From Acidobacteriota bacterium (lineage in GTDB: Bacteria; Acidobacteriota; Thermoanaerobaculia; UBA5066): a stretch of DNA of 64,000 nucleotides. The stretch spans positions 1 to 64,000 of the forward strand of contig RHKY01000013.1 of the NCBI GenBank assembly GCA_008363385.1. The letters are read 5' to 3'. A program made the position numbers and the translations under genes. The first letter of the stretch is position 1, and each line of letters opens with the position of its first letter. Shown in pieces: positions 16,471-25,045 of the stretch. The notes under the pieces are model-generated. The model was not told the origin of the DNA. It was given only the letters and a program-made list of their open reading frames with translations, and ran no database searches.

Positions 16471-16955
16471 GCCGCTCACGCCCGAACCGCTGCCGCGCGA
16501 TCACACACCAGGACTCGGCACACAACCTTAAACCGTTTTCGCCTAACACACGTGCCGCACCTGACGCATTCGCCCCAAGAACTGTCACCCGCACATGGCG
16601 CACAACGCCGCCACACCCCAGGCGGCCGAAAGAACTAAATACCAGAACCACTTCACCGCCACAGCAGCAACGGCACACACCGAAAAACAACGACGTCAAG
16701 CACTACGCCAAACACCAGCCTTCGGGCCTGGGCGTTTTGTGTTTTGCTTGATGCTTGTCTCGTCGAGGACGGTGGCGCTTTCCTTCCCGCCGCGGTCTCG
16801 GCGGTGGATGGTCTGCTCACGTGAGCTCTCGTCGAGGAGGGTCTTCCCGTTTCGGGCGTCGTGGGCGAGCGCTTGGCAGGATTGTCACCGCCGACGTCCT
16901 TTGTGTGTCAGGTGCCGTTTATCTGCTGGAGGCAGTCATTATTCCCAGGCACGAC
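16471..16955. other. Intergenic region with a polar-word copy and a terminator-like hairpin
   Basis: It holds the CGCCTAAC copy at 16536-16547 and the hairpin at 16715-16731. Open frames crossing it lack start signals. A TTTATC element at about 16918-16923 lies some 33 bp before the next gene's ATG and could be its promoter. Confidence 0.45.
16715..16746 (+). terminator. Probable intrinsic terminator downstream of the HEPN gene
   Basis: CCAGCC-TTCG-GGCCTGG forms a stable stem with one bulge and a UUCG tetraloop, followed by a T-rich tract (GTTTTGTGTTTT). It lies 245 bp after the HEPN stop codon and stops plus-strand transcription before the integrase promoter. Confidence 0.6.
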
Positions 16956-18371
16956 ATGGGACTCGATATCCACGAGTACGACCAGAAGAGCGCGTACGCG
17001 GTACGCCAGGTCCGAGAGAGCACGCTGAGCGAGCGGAACAAGGCGCTCATCCTCGCCTATCGGGACGCTTGTCTCGTCAAGAACGTCTGCGGCAACGTCC
17101 GTCTCATCCGCGTCATGGGCGTCCTCCTCCTGTACGGTCGCCTCCTCCAGAAGGACTTCGACGCGGTCACCAGGGAGGACGTCGAGGGACTCGTCAGTAG
17201 CCTGCTCCGGCGACAACCACCCTACAGCCCTGAAACGCTAGGCACGTACAAAGCGATTCTGAAGAACTTCCTGACCTGGGTGCTTACGCCCGACCGGTTC
17301 CCCACGACGAAGGACGTGCCGGCACAGGTCTCGTGGATCACGTCACACGTCAAAGCACGAGAGAAGCGACGACTCGACCGTCGGGACCTCGTCACGCCCG
17401 AGGATATCGAGAAGCTCCTTGGCATCATCCATAACCCGCGGGACAAGGCACTCGTCAGCATCCTCTGGGAGACGGGATGCCGGATCGCCGAGATCGGGAA
17501 CCTCCAGGTCAAGCACGTCACGAAGGCAGAGCATGGGTACACCCTCGACGTGAACGGGAAGACCGGCCGGCGAAACCCCATCATTATCAGCAGCGCCCCC
17601 TACCTCACGGTCTGGCTCCAGAACCACCCGTTCGCGAACGACCCGGAAAGCCCGCTCTGGGTGCACTACCAGTACAACACAAGCCCAAAACACCTCAAGT
17701 ACGACAGCATCCGATACCTCCTCATCAGATACTTCGCGCGCGCCGGCATCAAGAAACCAGTCCACCCCCACCTCTTCCGACACAGCAGAGCAACCTACGT
17801 GCTCGCGAACGCGATCATGAACGAGCAGCAGGCCAAGGCGTACTTCGGCTGGACGCCAAGCAGCGACATGCTCGCCACGTACAGCCACCTCATCGACCAG
17901 GACGCGAACAACGCCATCCTGCGCGAAAACGACCTCACCCCCATACAGCAGCGACGACAGGAACTCCAGCCCGTCACGTGCAGGATCTGCAACGACACCA
18001 ACCCCCCAAAGAGCGAGTACTGCGCGCGGTGCGGAGCAGTCCTCGACCTCAAACGCGCGTACGAACACCAAGCACTGCACGACATGAAAGAAGAGCTCTT
18101 CGTGAAGATGTTCCGCCTGCTCGTCCAGAAAGGCATGGTGGACGAGGCCGCCCGCGAGATTCACGACGCGGGCCTCGGCGAGACCCTCAAGCGCCTCGCA
18201 CAGCACATCAACGGCGAACAACCCATCGCCACCATGGCCACGTCCCAACCGCCAAGCGCCCCGAGAGTCGTACTGCCCGCGGGAACGCCGACTCCCGAGA
18301 ACACGTCGAGTCTGGCCCCTACTCCCGCGGGCGTTCCGCTCAACACCGTCGCTGGCGTCGTGCGAGAATGA
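16956..18371 (+). CDS. Archaeal-type tyrosine integrase with C-terminal zinc ribbon
   Basis: A 471-residue recombinase. The N-terminal SAM-like domain begins MGLDIHEYDQKSAYAVR and carries SERNKALILAYRDA, a pattern I associate with archaeal chromosomal and plasmid integrases. Catalytic residues: Arg in WETGCRIAEI, Lys in DVNGKTGRRNPI, HLFRHSRATY (His-x-x-Arg), FGWTPSSDM and the nucleophile in LATYSHL. After the catalytic domain comes a zinc ribbon, CRICNDTNPPKSEYCARC (about residues 348-366), then a helical tail with Ala/Pro-rich end. The ribbon is common in archaeal members and rare in bacterial integrases. No ribosome binding site precedes the ATG. It may mobilise an inner part of the island. 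Confidence 0.85.
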   Translation: MGLDIHEYDQKSAYAVRQVRESTLSERNKALILAYRDACLVKNVCGNVRLIRVMGVLLLYGRLLQKDFDAVTREDVEGLVSSLLRRQPPYSPETLGTYKAILKNFLTWVLTPDRFPTTKDVPAQVSWITSHVKAREKRRLDRRDLVTPEDIEKLLGIIHNPRDKALVSILWETGCRIAEIGNLQVKHVTKAEHGYTLDVNGKTGRRNPIIISSAPYLTVWLQNHPFANDPESPLWVHYQYNTSPKHLKYDSIRYLLIRYFARAGIKKPVHPHLFRHSRATYVLANAIMNEQQAKAYFGWTPSSDMLATYSHLIDQDANNAILRENDLTPIQQRRQELQPVTCRICNDTNPPKSEYCARCGAVLDLKRAYEHQALHDMKEELFVKMFRLLVQKGMVDEAAREIHDAGLGETLKRLAQHINGEQPIATMATSQPPSAPRVVLPAGTPTPENTSSLAPTPAGVPLNTVAGVVRE

Positions 18372-18390
18372 GGGGACACGGAGGCCGACA

Positions 18391-18660
18391 ATGCGGGACG
18401 TTGCCACGCTCATCGACGACATCATTCAACAGCTCACGGTGCTCCGGCGCACACTCCCGGCTCGCCGCGCCCCGCGCTCGACGCCCGTCCCCAAACGGCG
18501 CCCTGCTGCCCACCCGAATCATGTCTTGCAGGGCCAGTACCTCGGCGCGCTGCGACCCCTCACCGCGCGACTGCGCGCTCAAGTGAGGACGGCCAGGGCA
18601 AAGAACGGCACCCTCGCCGCGATCGCGCTCGCGAAGAAGCTCCGGAAGCATTCCGCCTAA
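18391..18660 (+). CDS. Small basic protein downstream of the archaeal-type integrase
   Basis: An 89-residue protein rich in Arg, Lys and Ala, with a first helix (VATLIDDIIQQLTVLRRTL), a Pro/Arg linker and a second helical part (LRPLTARLRAQVRTARAKNGTL). It may bind DNA but no family is recognised. The ATG has GGAGG seven bases upstream and starts 20 bp after the integrase, so the two are probably one unit. The stop codon lies inside a CGCCTAAC word copy. Confidence 0.55.
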   Translation: MRDVATLIDDIIQQLTVLRRTLPARRAPRSTPVPKRRPAAHPNHVLQGQYLGALRPLTARLRAQVRTARAKNGTLAAIALAKKLRKHSA

Positions 18661-18693
18661 CGCCCGCCGAGGGCCCGAGGAGGCCCTTCCCCG

Positions 18694-19017
18694 GGGCATT
18701 CCTGACACGGCCCGATCGGCGACACGCGTCCGACGCCTCCTCGGGTCGGCGTGTTCGAAGGTGGGACGCTCTCGTTCACCATTCCTCGCCGCACTCGACA
18801 CAGTAGAGGACTTCCATACCGAGCTCGTTCGTGTAGCAGTCGATGCTGTGCCTGTGTCGGTGGGTCGCGTGGTGTTTCGTCATGGGGCTGCCTCCTGAAT
18901 GCCCGTGGCGGGGCATTCGCTGGGAGCGCCTTCCCGAGCGAGAGCCCCACACGTACCCGACGGCGCTAGCGTCGGGTCGCTGATGGGGGCCGAGCGTCTC
19001 CCCCCGTGCGAATGCCC
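18694..19017. repeat. Cluster of GGGCATTC / GAATGCCC octamers, two forming a hairpin
   Basis: The octamer occurs four times in 324 bp: 18694-18701, 18897-18904 (inverse), 18911-18918 and 19010-19017 (inverse). The middle two form a perfect 8-bp stem with a 6-nt loop just 5' of the ribosome binding site of the small CxxC gene at 18776-18883. This may be a regulator site cluster or a structured leader. Confidence 0.6.
18776..18883 (-). CDS. 35-residue CxxC mini-protein
   Basis: A small protein with a His-rich start (KHHATHRHRH) and the metal-binding pattern CVECGEEW at the end, plus a further Cys in IDCYTNE. Such tiny zinc-finger proteins are common in archaea and mobile elements. The ATG is preceded by AGGAGG at a spacing of seven, the strongest evidence that it is real. 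The hairpin at 18897-18918 lies right upstream. Confidence 0.55.
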   Translation of the reverse strand: MTKHHATHRHRHSIDCYTNELGMEVLYCVECGEEW

Positions 19018-19788
19018 GCCAGCACGCTAGCCGTCGGGGGCAGCCGCACGACACCCGCGAGCCCTCGCCACCTCAGGACGTCAACTCGAGCGCGGAGACC
19101 GGCCACGTCGAGTACGATAGGCGCCAGGCCCGTGTCGCGAGAGAGAACTTGAATGGCCGACGTGTTCTGGCTCGGGATTCTCGGCCGCGTCGACTACGAA
19201 CGCGCCGTCTGAGAATCAATCGACGAGCCGTGGCTTCGAGTGGACGCCGACCTTGCCGCACGGACCGCCTACCACCGCTACGACGACGCCTCGAGGGCAC
19301 TTCTCGCCCGGGATTTTCCGTCTGCGGCGCGCAACCCGTGCGATTCCGCCGGACTTCAGGGCATCCCCGCCCTCAGGACCGGCCCCCAATTCCGACTTTC
19401 TTCGTTCTCCGCCGCTTTCGCGCGCTCCGAAACCAGAACGGTCCCAACGAAACCAGAAGCGAGCGCGAGAACGCTGACCTGCGCCAGCGAAACCTTTCAG
19501 TTTCGCCTAACAGTGTCCGTCCGAGCCTTCTCGACCGTCGCGACGGACGCGGCCGCTGGCTTCTGTCCCGACCGGCCCGGCCACTGCAGAGGGCTGGAAC
19601 GGACCGAGGACTGCCTTCTCCGTCTCGTTTCCTTTCCCATTCCCCCCTTTCTTCCATTCTTTCCCGTCCAGCCGGACACTCATGAAACCCCATCCCTCAA
19701 TAGCCGGCACACCAATTCCGCCCTCAATAGCCCCCACCATATCCATCCCATCAAACACAACCACATCAAACACGACCCCCCAACGCAG
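18884..19788. other. Region of about 900 bp without a confident gene
   Basis: It holds the octamer cluster, a polar-word copy (19500-19511) and a short frame at 19153-19212 (MADVFWLGILGRVDYERAV) that ends in TGA and continues in frame for more than 180 codons. The continuation loses protein-like character after about 35 codons. Short direct repeats (CCCTCAATAG twice near 19,700) lie before the next gene. A decayed gene is the simplest explanation. Confidence 0.4.
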
Positions 19789-21357
19789 ATGAACGACACG
19801 CCCCCACCCTCCTACAACGACCTCCTCGCGACCGACCCAGGAACCCTCCCTCCCCACGCCGCACTTCGACTCCTCGCCTGCCTAATCGACGCCGCAACCG
19901 ACCACAACGACCCGAACGGACTCCGCCACGCAATCAGCATCGCGCCCAACATCCAGGCACGCCTGACACTCCCCACCGAAACCCCCACACTCCACTACTA
20001 CCTCGGAAACGCCTGGTCAGAACTCCAGCACCAACGCCCCGCCGCAAACGAACGCGTCTGGGAGTGGAACCAGCCGGAATGCGAACAAGCCATCCTCGCA
20101 TACAGAACAGCCATCCAAGCCGACGGCCTCCGACAACTCCAACCCCAAGAACAAAGCTGCATCCGGACCAACCTCGCGAACCTCCTCAACCACCTCGGCC
20201 GCACCATCGAAGCACTCCACGAATGGGACCTCGCACTACAGACCACGCCAACGTTCGGAATGGCCCGAGGCAACAGAGCACTCGGCCTCAAGACCTACGC
20301 CGCACACCTCTACAACGACTGCCACAAAGCACTCCTCCTCAAGACAGCACACGACGAGCTCACCCGCGCCCTCAACGACGACATCGAACCCCACGCCCGC
20401 AACGGCTTCACCCAAGCACTCGACGAGATCAAGGACACCCTCCACCCCGAATACCTCGCCAGCACAACAACACCAGACGACACCCCCCACGGCACGACCA
20501 CCAACGAGCAGACCTACCGGCACCGCCTCCTCCGCGCCCGCCTCTTCCTCAATCCCCTCAACGACCTCGGACCACACCCGAACGCAGCACAGGACACCCT
20601 AACCACCCCACCCATCATCGTCACACCCGGCACAGGACCCACCCACCAAGGAGCAATGAACCAGCTCAAACAAGAATACATCGCCGCACGATACTTCTAC
20701 GACCAGGGAACCCAACAGCGCACCCAGCCACACTACGCGGACAAGGACGTGACGCTCACGGACACCCTCGACTACCCCGCATACGGCATACGGCTCGAAT
20801 ACCTACGCGCCGCATTCCGCCTCGCGTACAGCCTCCTCGACAAGACCGCCTACTTCCTCAACGACTACCTCAACCTCGGCATCCGCGAAGACAGGGTCAA
20901 CTTCCGAACGCTCTGGTACCTGAACAACGAACAGAGGCGCGGACTACGCCACGACCTCGAGCGCCGAGAGAACCTACCGCTGCGCGCGCTCTACTGGCTC
21001 GCCAAAGACCTCGCACCCCACGAACACGCCATCGGAACCCTCAACCCGGACGCTCAGCACCTCGCCCTCATCAGAAACCACCTCGAGCACAAGTTCCTCA
21101 AACTCCATACCGAAGGCTTCCAGGGACCAACGCCCACGCACGCAACCGGGGACCTCGCGGACACCCTCCCACTGCACCTCCACGCTCACACCTTCCAGAA
21201 CAAGTGCCTCCAACTCCTCCGCCTGACACGGGCCGCGATCATCTACCTCAGCCTCTCCATCCACCGCGAAGAACGAGAACGCGCCAAGACACGACCACCA
21301 GACCAACGAGTAGCGCGCATCAACCTCTACCCGCTACCAGAACACAGGAGGCAATAA
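19789..21357 (+). CDS. LA2681-type HEPN protein with helical-repeat N-terminus
   Basis: A 522-residue protein. The first 220 residues form paired helices with TPR-like spacing (HYYLGNAWSELQHQ, QSCIRTNLANLLNHLGRTIE). The C-terminal half matches the LA2681-like HEPN family: KTAYFLNDYLNLGI, NFRTLWYLNNEQR, LRALYWLAKDL, then LIRNHLEHKFLKLHTEG, which carries the catalytic R-x4-H motif of HEPN ribonucleases. Proteins of this type are linked to anti-phage and stress-response RNA cleavage. The ATG at 19789 has no ribosome binding site but marks where the sequence becomes protein-like. Codon use here is very C-rich, different from neighbours, which suggests a separate origin. Confidence 0.75.
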   Translation: MNDTPPPSYNDLLATDPGTLPPHAALRLLACLIDAATDHNDPNGLRHAISIAPNIQARLTLPTETPTLHYYLGNAWSELQHQRPAANERVWEWNQPECEQAILAYRTAIQADGLRQLQPQEQSCIRTNLANLLNHLGRTIEALHEWDLALQTTPTFGMARGNRALGLKTYAAHLYNDCHKALLLKTAHDELTRALNDDIEPHARNGFTQALDEIKDTLHPEYLASTTTPDDTPHGTTTNEQTYRHRLLRARLFLNPLNDLGPHPNAAQDTLTTPPIIVTPGTGPTHQGAMNQLKQEYIAARYFYDQGTQQRTQPHYADKDVTLTDTLDYPAYGIRLEYLRAAFRLAYSLLDKTAYFLNDYLNLGIREDRVNFRTLWYLNNEQRRGLRHDLERRENLPLRALYWLAKDLAPHEHAIGTLNPDAQHLALIRNHLEHKFLKLHTEGFQGPTPTHATGDLADTLPLHLHAHTFQNKCLQLLRLTRAAIIYLSLSIHREERERAKTRPPDQRVARINLYPLPEHRRQ

Positions 21358-21450
21358 CCGCCGCTCCACACGACCCGTGACCGCATCGAGCACAGCTCCC
21401 GGCGTTCGCAGTACGGCCGGTTGCCCTGCGGCGCCGATCAGGAGTGTGGG

Positions 21451-23550
21451 TTACGGTCGGGTTGAGTCGACGGTGGTCCCGTCGTCCACGCAGGGACCGC
21501 CGGCCTTGTCGTGGGGGACGCACACGGTGAAGCTGCCCGCGCACGTGCCGCCCTTAGCGTCGTTCGCGACGAACGAGACCCGGTAGACGCGGCCGTTCCC
21601 GGTCCCGGATCTCTCGGCCCTCAGCGCGAGTGGCGCGAGCGTGGCGTCGGGGGACGCGTCGCCGTCCCCGAGGCCGTTGACCGGCTCGTCTTGCATCACT
21701 GCCGTGGCGGCCATGGATACGGCGTCACCGTCGGGGTCCGTGAGGCCCTCCACGCGAATCTCCCGCAGCTTGTGGTTGGGCGGCCACAGGGACTCGGGTA
21801 CCGCGCGTGCGGCCGAACACACCGGCGGAGCATTCGACGACTGGCGCACGACGGCTGCCACGTTCGCGTGCAGCGAGAGGCAGTTGTTCGTCTCGTCTAG
21901 CTCGAGGATCTGGTTCGCGGCGTCCGCGCACGCCAGGATCCAATAGACGCCCGCGGGCAGGTCGGGGACTGCGAAGGCCATGATACCCGGGCTCGTCTCC
22001 TCCGGCAGTAGGGCCGGCACGGGACGTTCGCCAAGGACATGGTCGTCCGTGGAGACCTGGCGGTCCACAGACAGGTAATACCTGGTCACGGAGGCCCCGG
22101 CCTCTGTCGACCCCTTGTCGACGGTCGCCTCGTCCAGGACGATCTCAGGGCGGGACGAGGGGAGCTCCACGGCCGGGGGGAACAGGTGGTCGAGCAAGAG
22201 GTCGGGTCCCCCAATCCAGTCGACGACGGCGGACGCCGCTACGGGCGGCTCGGGAAGAGAGTCCTGGTCCGGGGTCTCGCGCGCGCTCCCTTCCGGAAAG
22301 ATGACGGGGACAATCACCCTGTCCCGGCCGAGCGCGGTGCCCCGGTACTCGAACGTGAATCGGCCGTTCTGATCCGTTCTCCCCTGGAAGAGCTTCGGGG
22401 CGTTCGGGCCGGCAGTGACGCGGGCGATGACGACGTAACCGGGAACGGGGACCGGCCCGTGCGAGACCCGCACCTCAAACGCGGCAGTCTCGCCGAGCCC
22501 CTTCTCGAGGGATGACGGGGTCAGCGTCCACCCAATCGGGAGTCCCCAGTAGAGCTGGTCGCGCAGGTAGTCCGCGTTGAACCCAACGAGGCCAGCGACC
22601 TCGGTCGTGGCCTGCGAGGGAGAGGCCGCGCGAGCGGCGGTAGCGAGGGCCTGGAGACGGTCGGCGGCGATAGCGTTCTGACCCGCGGCAAGTGCGGCGT
22701 CGATCGCGTCGAGAAGACCGCGGAGCTGCGAAAGGAGGACTGGGTCGTGCAGCCAGCCGAGGGTGACCGATTCCTCGACGTACCCCCGAATCGTCCGGGC
22801 AAACGCTGCCGGGACGAGCGGGCTCGGGTAGCCCATCGGGCCGAGCGTCCGGAAGCTCCCGTCCAGACTGCTCCAGAGACGATCATGCTCGTCGGCCTCC
22901 TCGGCCGATACCACGTCGTCCTCGGCATACCAGTCGTCAGGAATCCGATCCTGGAGCTGGAGCTTGTTCATCGGTACGATCGCCTCCGCGTCCCGGATTC
23001 CGGGAAGGCCGCGGCTACTCAGCTCGAGCCCGGTGAGCGTCTGGCCAGGCAAGATGTCCAGGTTGTCCGGGACGACGGGAGAAGCCCACACAGCGGTGAT
23101 CTTCCGTCCCGGAGGCACGTTGGAAACGCCGACGTGGGAGTAGGGCCGATCGTTCGTCCGCCATGCAGGCGGAGTGAAGATGCCGACCGGCACGTAGTCC
23201 CGGCCTGTGACTCGCCGCAAGCCGTCAATGGGTCGGTGCCCCATCAGGGCCACGGCGGGATCACGGAACCCTCGTTCCGCCGGTAATCGTGTGCCGTCCG
23301 AGGGTCGCCAGCCAGGATCCACCGAGATGTCGAGGGCGACTCCTGACATCGGGACCTCGTTGGCCTGCGGGACCGAGACATCGTAATGGTACCGGTAGCA
23401 GCCGTTCGGGGCGTCCCAGCTCACCTGGGCTGCTGCGGTCACGTCGGTCAGGCGCTTGGGTCCTGGCGACACGGCGAGGGTGCCACTCGCGGCAACGAGG
23501 AGTGCGAGGCTCGCGGACCGCATCAGCACGCCTGTCATGTTCTTGCTCAC
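21451..23550 (-). CDS. Large secreted protein with CARDB-like and adhesion-type domains
   Basis: A 699-residue protein with an N-terminal signal peptide (VLMRSASLALLVAASGTLAV). The middle part contains an Ala-rich helical segment around 270-320 and beta-rich domains. About 150 residues before the end is a CARDB-like repeat (YWILACADAANQILELDETNNC), followed by a domain with LWPPNHKLREI, DPDGD and QDEPVNGLGDGD, a motif set common in bacterial secreted proteins. Its position suggests a surface or matrix role. The GTG start overlaps the upstream stop by 4 nt. Only the signal peptide and the C-terminal domains are well supported. Confidence 0.65.
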   Translation of the reverse strand: MSKNMTGVLMRSASLALLVAASGTLAVSPGPKRLTDVTAAAQVSWDAPNGCYRYHYDVSVPQANEVPMSGVALDISVDPGWRPSDGTRLPAERGFRDPAVALMGHRPIDGLRRVTGRDYVPVGIFTPPAWRTNDRPYSHVGVSNVPPGRKITAVWASPVVPDNLDILPGQTLTGLELSSRGLPGIRDAEAIVPMNKLQLQDRIPDDWYAEDDVVSAEEADEHDRLWSSLDGSFRTLGPMGYPSPLVPAAFARTIRGYVEESVTLGWLHDPVLLSQLRGLLDAIDAALAAGQNAIAADRLQALATAARAASPSQATTEVAGLVGFNADYLRDQLYWGLPIGWTLTPSSLEKGLGETAAFEVRVSHGPVPVPGYVVIARVTAGPNAPKLFQGRTDQNGRFTFEYRGTALGRDRVIVPVIFPEGSARETPDQDSLPEPPVAASAVVDWIGGPDLLLDHLFPPAVELPSSRPEIVLDEATVDKGSTEAGASVTRYYLSVDRQVSTDDHVLGERPVPALLPEETSPGIMAFAVPDLPAGVYWILACADAANQILELDETNNCLSLHANVAAVVRQSSNAPPVCSAARAVPESLWPPNHKLREIRVEGLTDPDGDAVSMAATAVMQDEPVNGLGDGDASPDATLAPLALRAERSGTGNGRVYRVSFVANDAKGGTCAGSFTVCVPHDKAGGPCVDDGTTVDSTRP

Positions 23551-24749
23551 CAATTCCGCACCCCCCGGAGGAAGACATGGTTCGGGTCCTTGAGTTTCTG
23601 CGTGATGAACTGGAGACCGGCCCTCCTGACGAGTTGAAGCTGCCTGTCGTGTAGAGCCGTGTGTAGCCACGACGCGGGATCCGTCGGCACGGGACCACAC
23701 CGTCCAGAGGGGGGGACGCTGAGTTGGGAGATGTCGACCGCTACCCCGGTGCGGTGCGTCCGGTGACCCGGGGCGGGGGGTTCGCTGAGACTGGCTGGCT
23801 GCCAGTTCGCGCCCACGTCCAGCATGCCTCCAAGCGGCAGGCTGGCGTCGGTGTACACGATGCCGTGGGGCTCGACGACGCGCAGTTCGGTACCGTTTGG
23901 CGTCCCCACTTCGTCAACGACCGAGCAGGCTTCGTACCACTCCCACGCGAGGGTTTCCGCCGCGTTCCGCATGTCCGGGGCTGCCCAGTGCACGGTCGGG
24001 TGCGAGGGCCAGTTGTATGCGTTGTCGGTACCATACGTGCAAGGGGAGGTGCCGCCCGTGCCCGTCTTGCCGCACCGGACCCACGGCACTTGGATGGAGT
24101 CGCCACTCGTCTGGTCGGTGACAGTGAGGCTTGGCGGTGGTAGCTCGACAAGGCCGGGGAATGCAACGGCGATGGAGAGTGCTTCCGTGCAGGAGGTGTG
24201 TGCTGCGCAGTCGCCGGGCGGGGAGTCCACTGGTGTGAGAAAGTAGTGACCGGGCAGGAGTGTCGAGAACTCGGCGGTGACGTCGTACCGGCCGGTGACT
24301 TGGCCGGCGGTGTACTTCAGCTCGAGGATGAGTGGGTCCTCGGGTAGTACGCCTCCGAACGTCCCCTGGACCTTCTCGGTTGGGTCGCGAAGGTCGGTGA
24401 GGAAGCCTGCCTTCGCCCACCAGGTCTTGGCGTCGAGGGGCGAGTGGGGATTGTGTCGGGCCTGCTGGTGGCCGCATGGGTGTCCGGGCGATCCCTCACA
24501 TTCTTCGTCCCGCATCGTCAGCGTGACCGCCTTCGCGCAGGGCTCCACGGTCCCGTGCGTAACGCAGTAGCAGTCGACCCAGATGGGCATCGACTGGGGT
24601 GCTTTCGTATCCCACGGGATGTCCACCGTGAGCGCTCCGAAGCGCGGGATGACGTCGGCGCGGACATTCCATCCCGTGAAGAACCCGCATGCGGCGAGTA
24701 CGAGAGCGAGCGACACGAGGCGACGGTCGATTCGGTATTGCTGGGCCAT
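23547..24749 (-). CDS. Secreted protein ending in an M15-like peptidase motif
   Basis: A 400-residue protein with a signal peptide (LVSLALVLAACGFFTGWNV; the cysteine could make it a lipoprotein but the context is not a clear lipobox). The first 300 residues contain about ten cysteines, suggesting disulfides. Near the C-terminus, APGHRTHRTGVAVDIS matches the H-x-x-G-x-A-x-D zinc site of M15/VanY-type D-Ala-D-Ala peptidases, and DPNHVFLRG could supply the third ligand; the usual catalytic Glu is not obvious. It may act on peptidoglycan, for example to open the wall locally. It is the first gene of a pair with 21451-23550 and has a good bacterial promoter upstream. Confidence 0.6.
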   Translation of the reverse strand: MAQQYRIDRRLVSLALVLAACGFFTGWNVRADVIPRFGALTVDIPWDTKAPQSMPIWVDCYCVTHGTVEPCAKAVTLTMRDEECEGSPGHPCGHQQARHNPHSPLDAKTWWAKAGFLTDLRDPTEKVQGTFGGVLPEDPLILELKYTAGQVTGRYDVTAEFSTLLPGHYFLTPVDSPPGDCAAHTSCTEALSIAVAFPGLVELPPPSLTVTDQTSGDSIQVPWVRCGKTGTGGTSPCTYGTDNAYNWPSHPTVHWAAPDMRNAAETLAWEWYEACSVVDEVGTPNGTELRVVEPHGIVYTDASLPLGGMLDVGANWQPASLSEPPAPGHRTHRTGVAVDISQLSVPPSGRCGPVPTDPASWLHTALHDRQLQLVRRAGLQFITQKLKDPNHVFLRGVRNW

Positions 24750-24771
24750 TGCGGCAGCTCCCCAGGGCGCG

Positions 24772-24800
24772 ACCCTAGATGGTCTCGCGGACACTGTCAA
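24772..24800 (-). promoter_or_regulatory. Sigma-70-type promoter for the secreted-protein pair
   Basis: TTGACA (24800-24795) and TAGGGT (24777-24772) on the minus strand with a 17-bp spacer, followed by GGGGAG and the ATG at 24749. The -35 is perfect; the -10 keeps the key T, A and final T. This bacterial promoter contrasts with the TATA-like elements near 11.2 kb. Confidence 0.55.
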
Positions 24801-25045
24801 GCGTAGGGTTTATTAGGAATGGATCTCGGGATCAACAGGACTCAACCACGGAAGAAACGCCCTCCAGGGAAAAGCGACGATGGTGGACGGTGGACGGCAT
24901 CACAGCGGGAGTCACCATGCAGGGCGGCAAGACGCACGGAGGAACGCGACCACTTCTCGTCGGGCCCACGATGCAGGTACGACTGGGACCGCAAAGCATA
25001 AGAACAGGCACTACTTTCTGGTGGTCACAGCCGCTGGTTCTTACC

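Noticed and set aside
18694-19017. CRISPR-like array from the GGGCATTC repeats
   Set aside because: Only four 8-bp units in mixed orientation with irregular spacing and no cas genes.
19240-19788. N-terminal extension of the LA2681 HEPN protein to 705 residues
   Set aside because: The extra 183 codons lack protein-like composition and contain a polar-word copy; the family's usual start fits ATG 19789.
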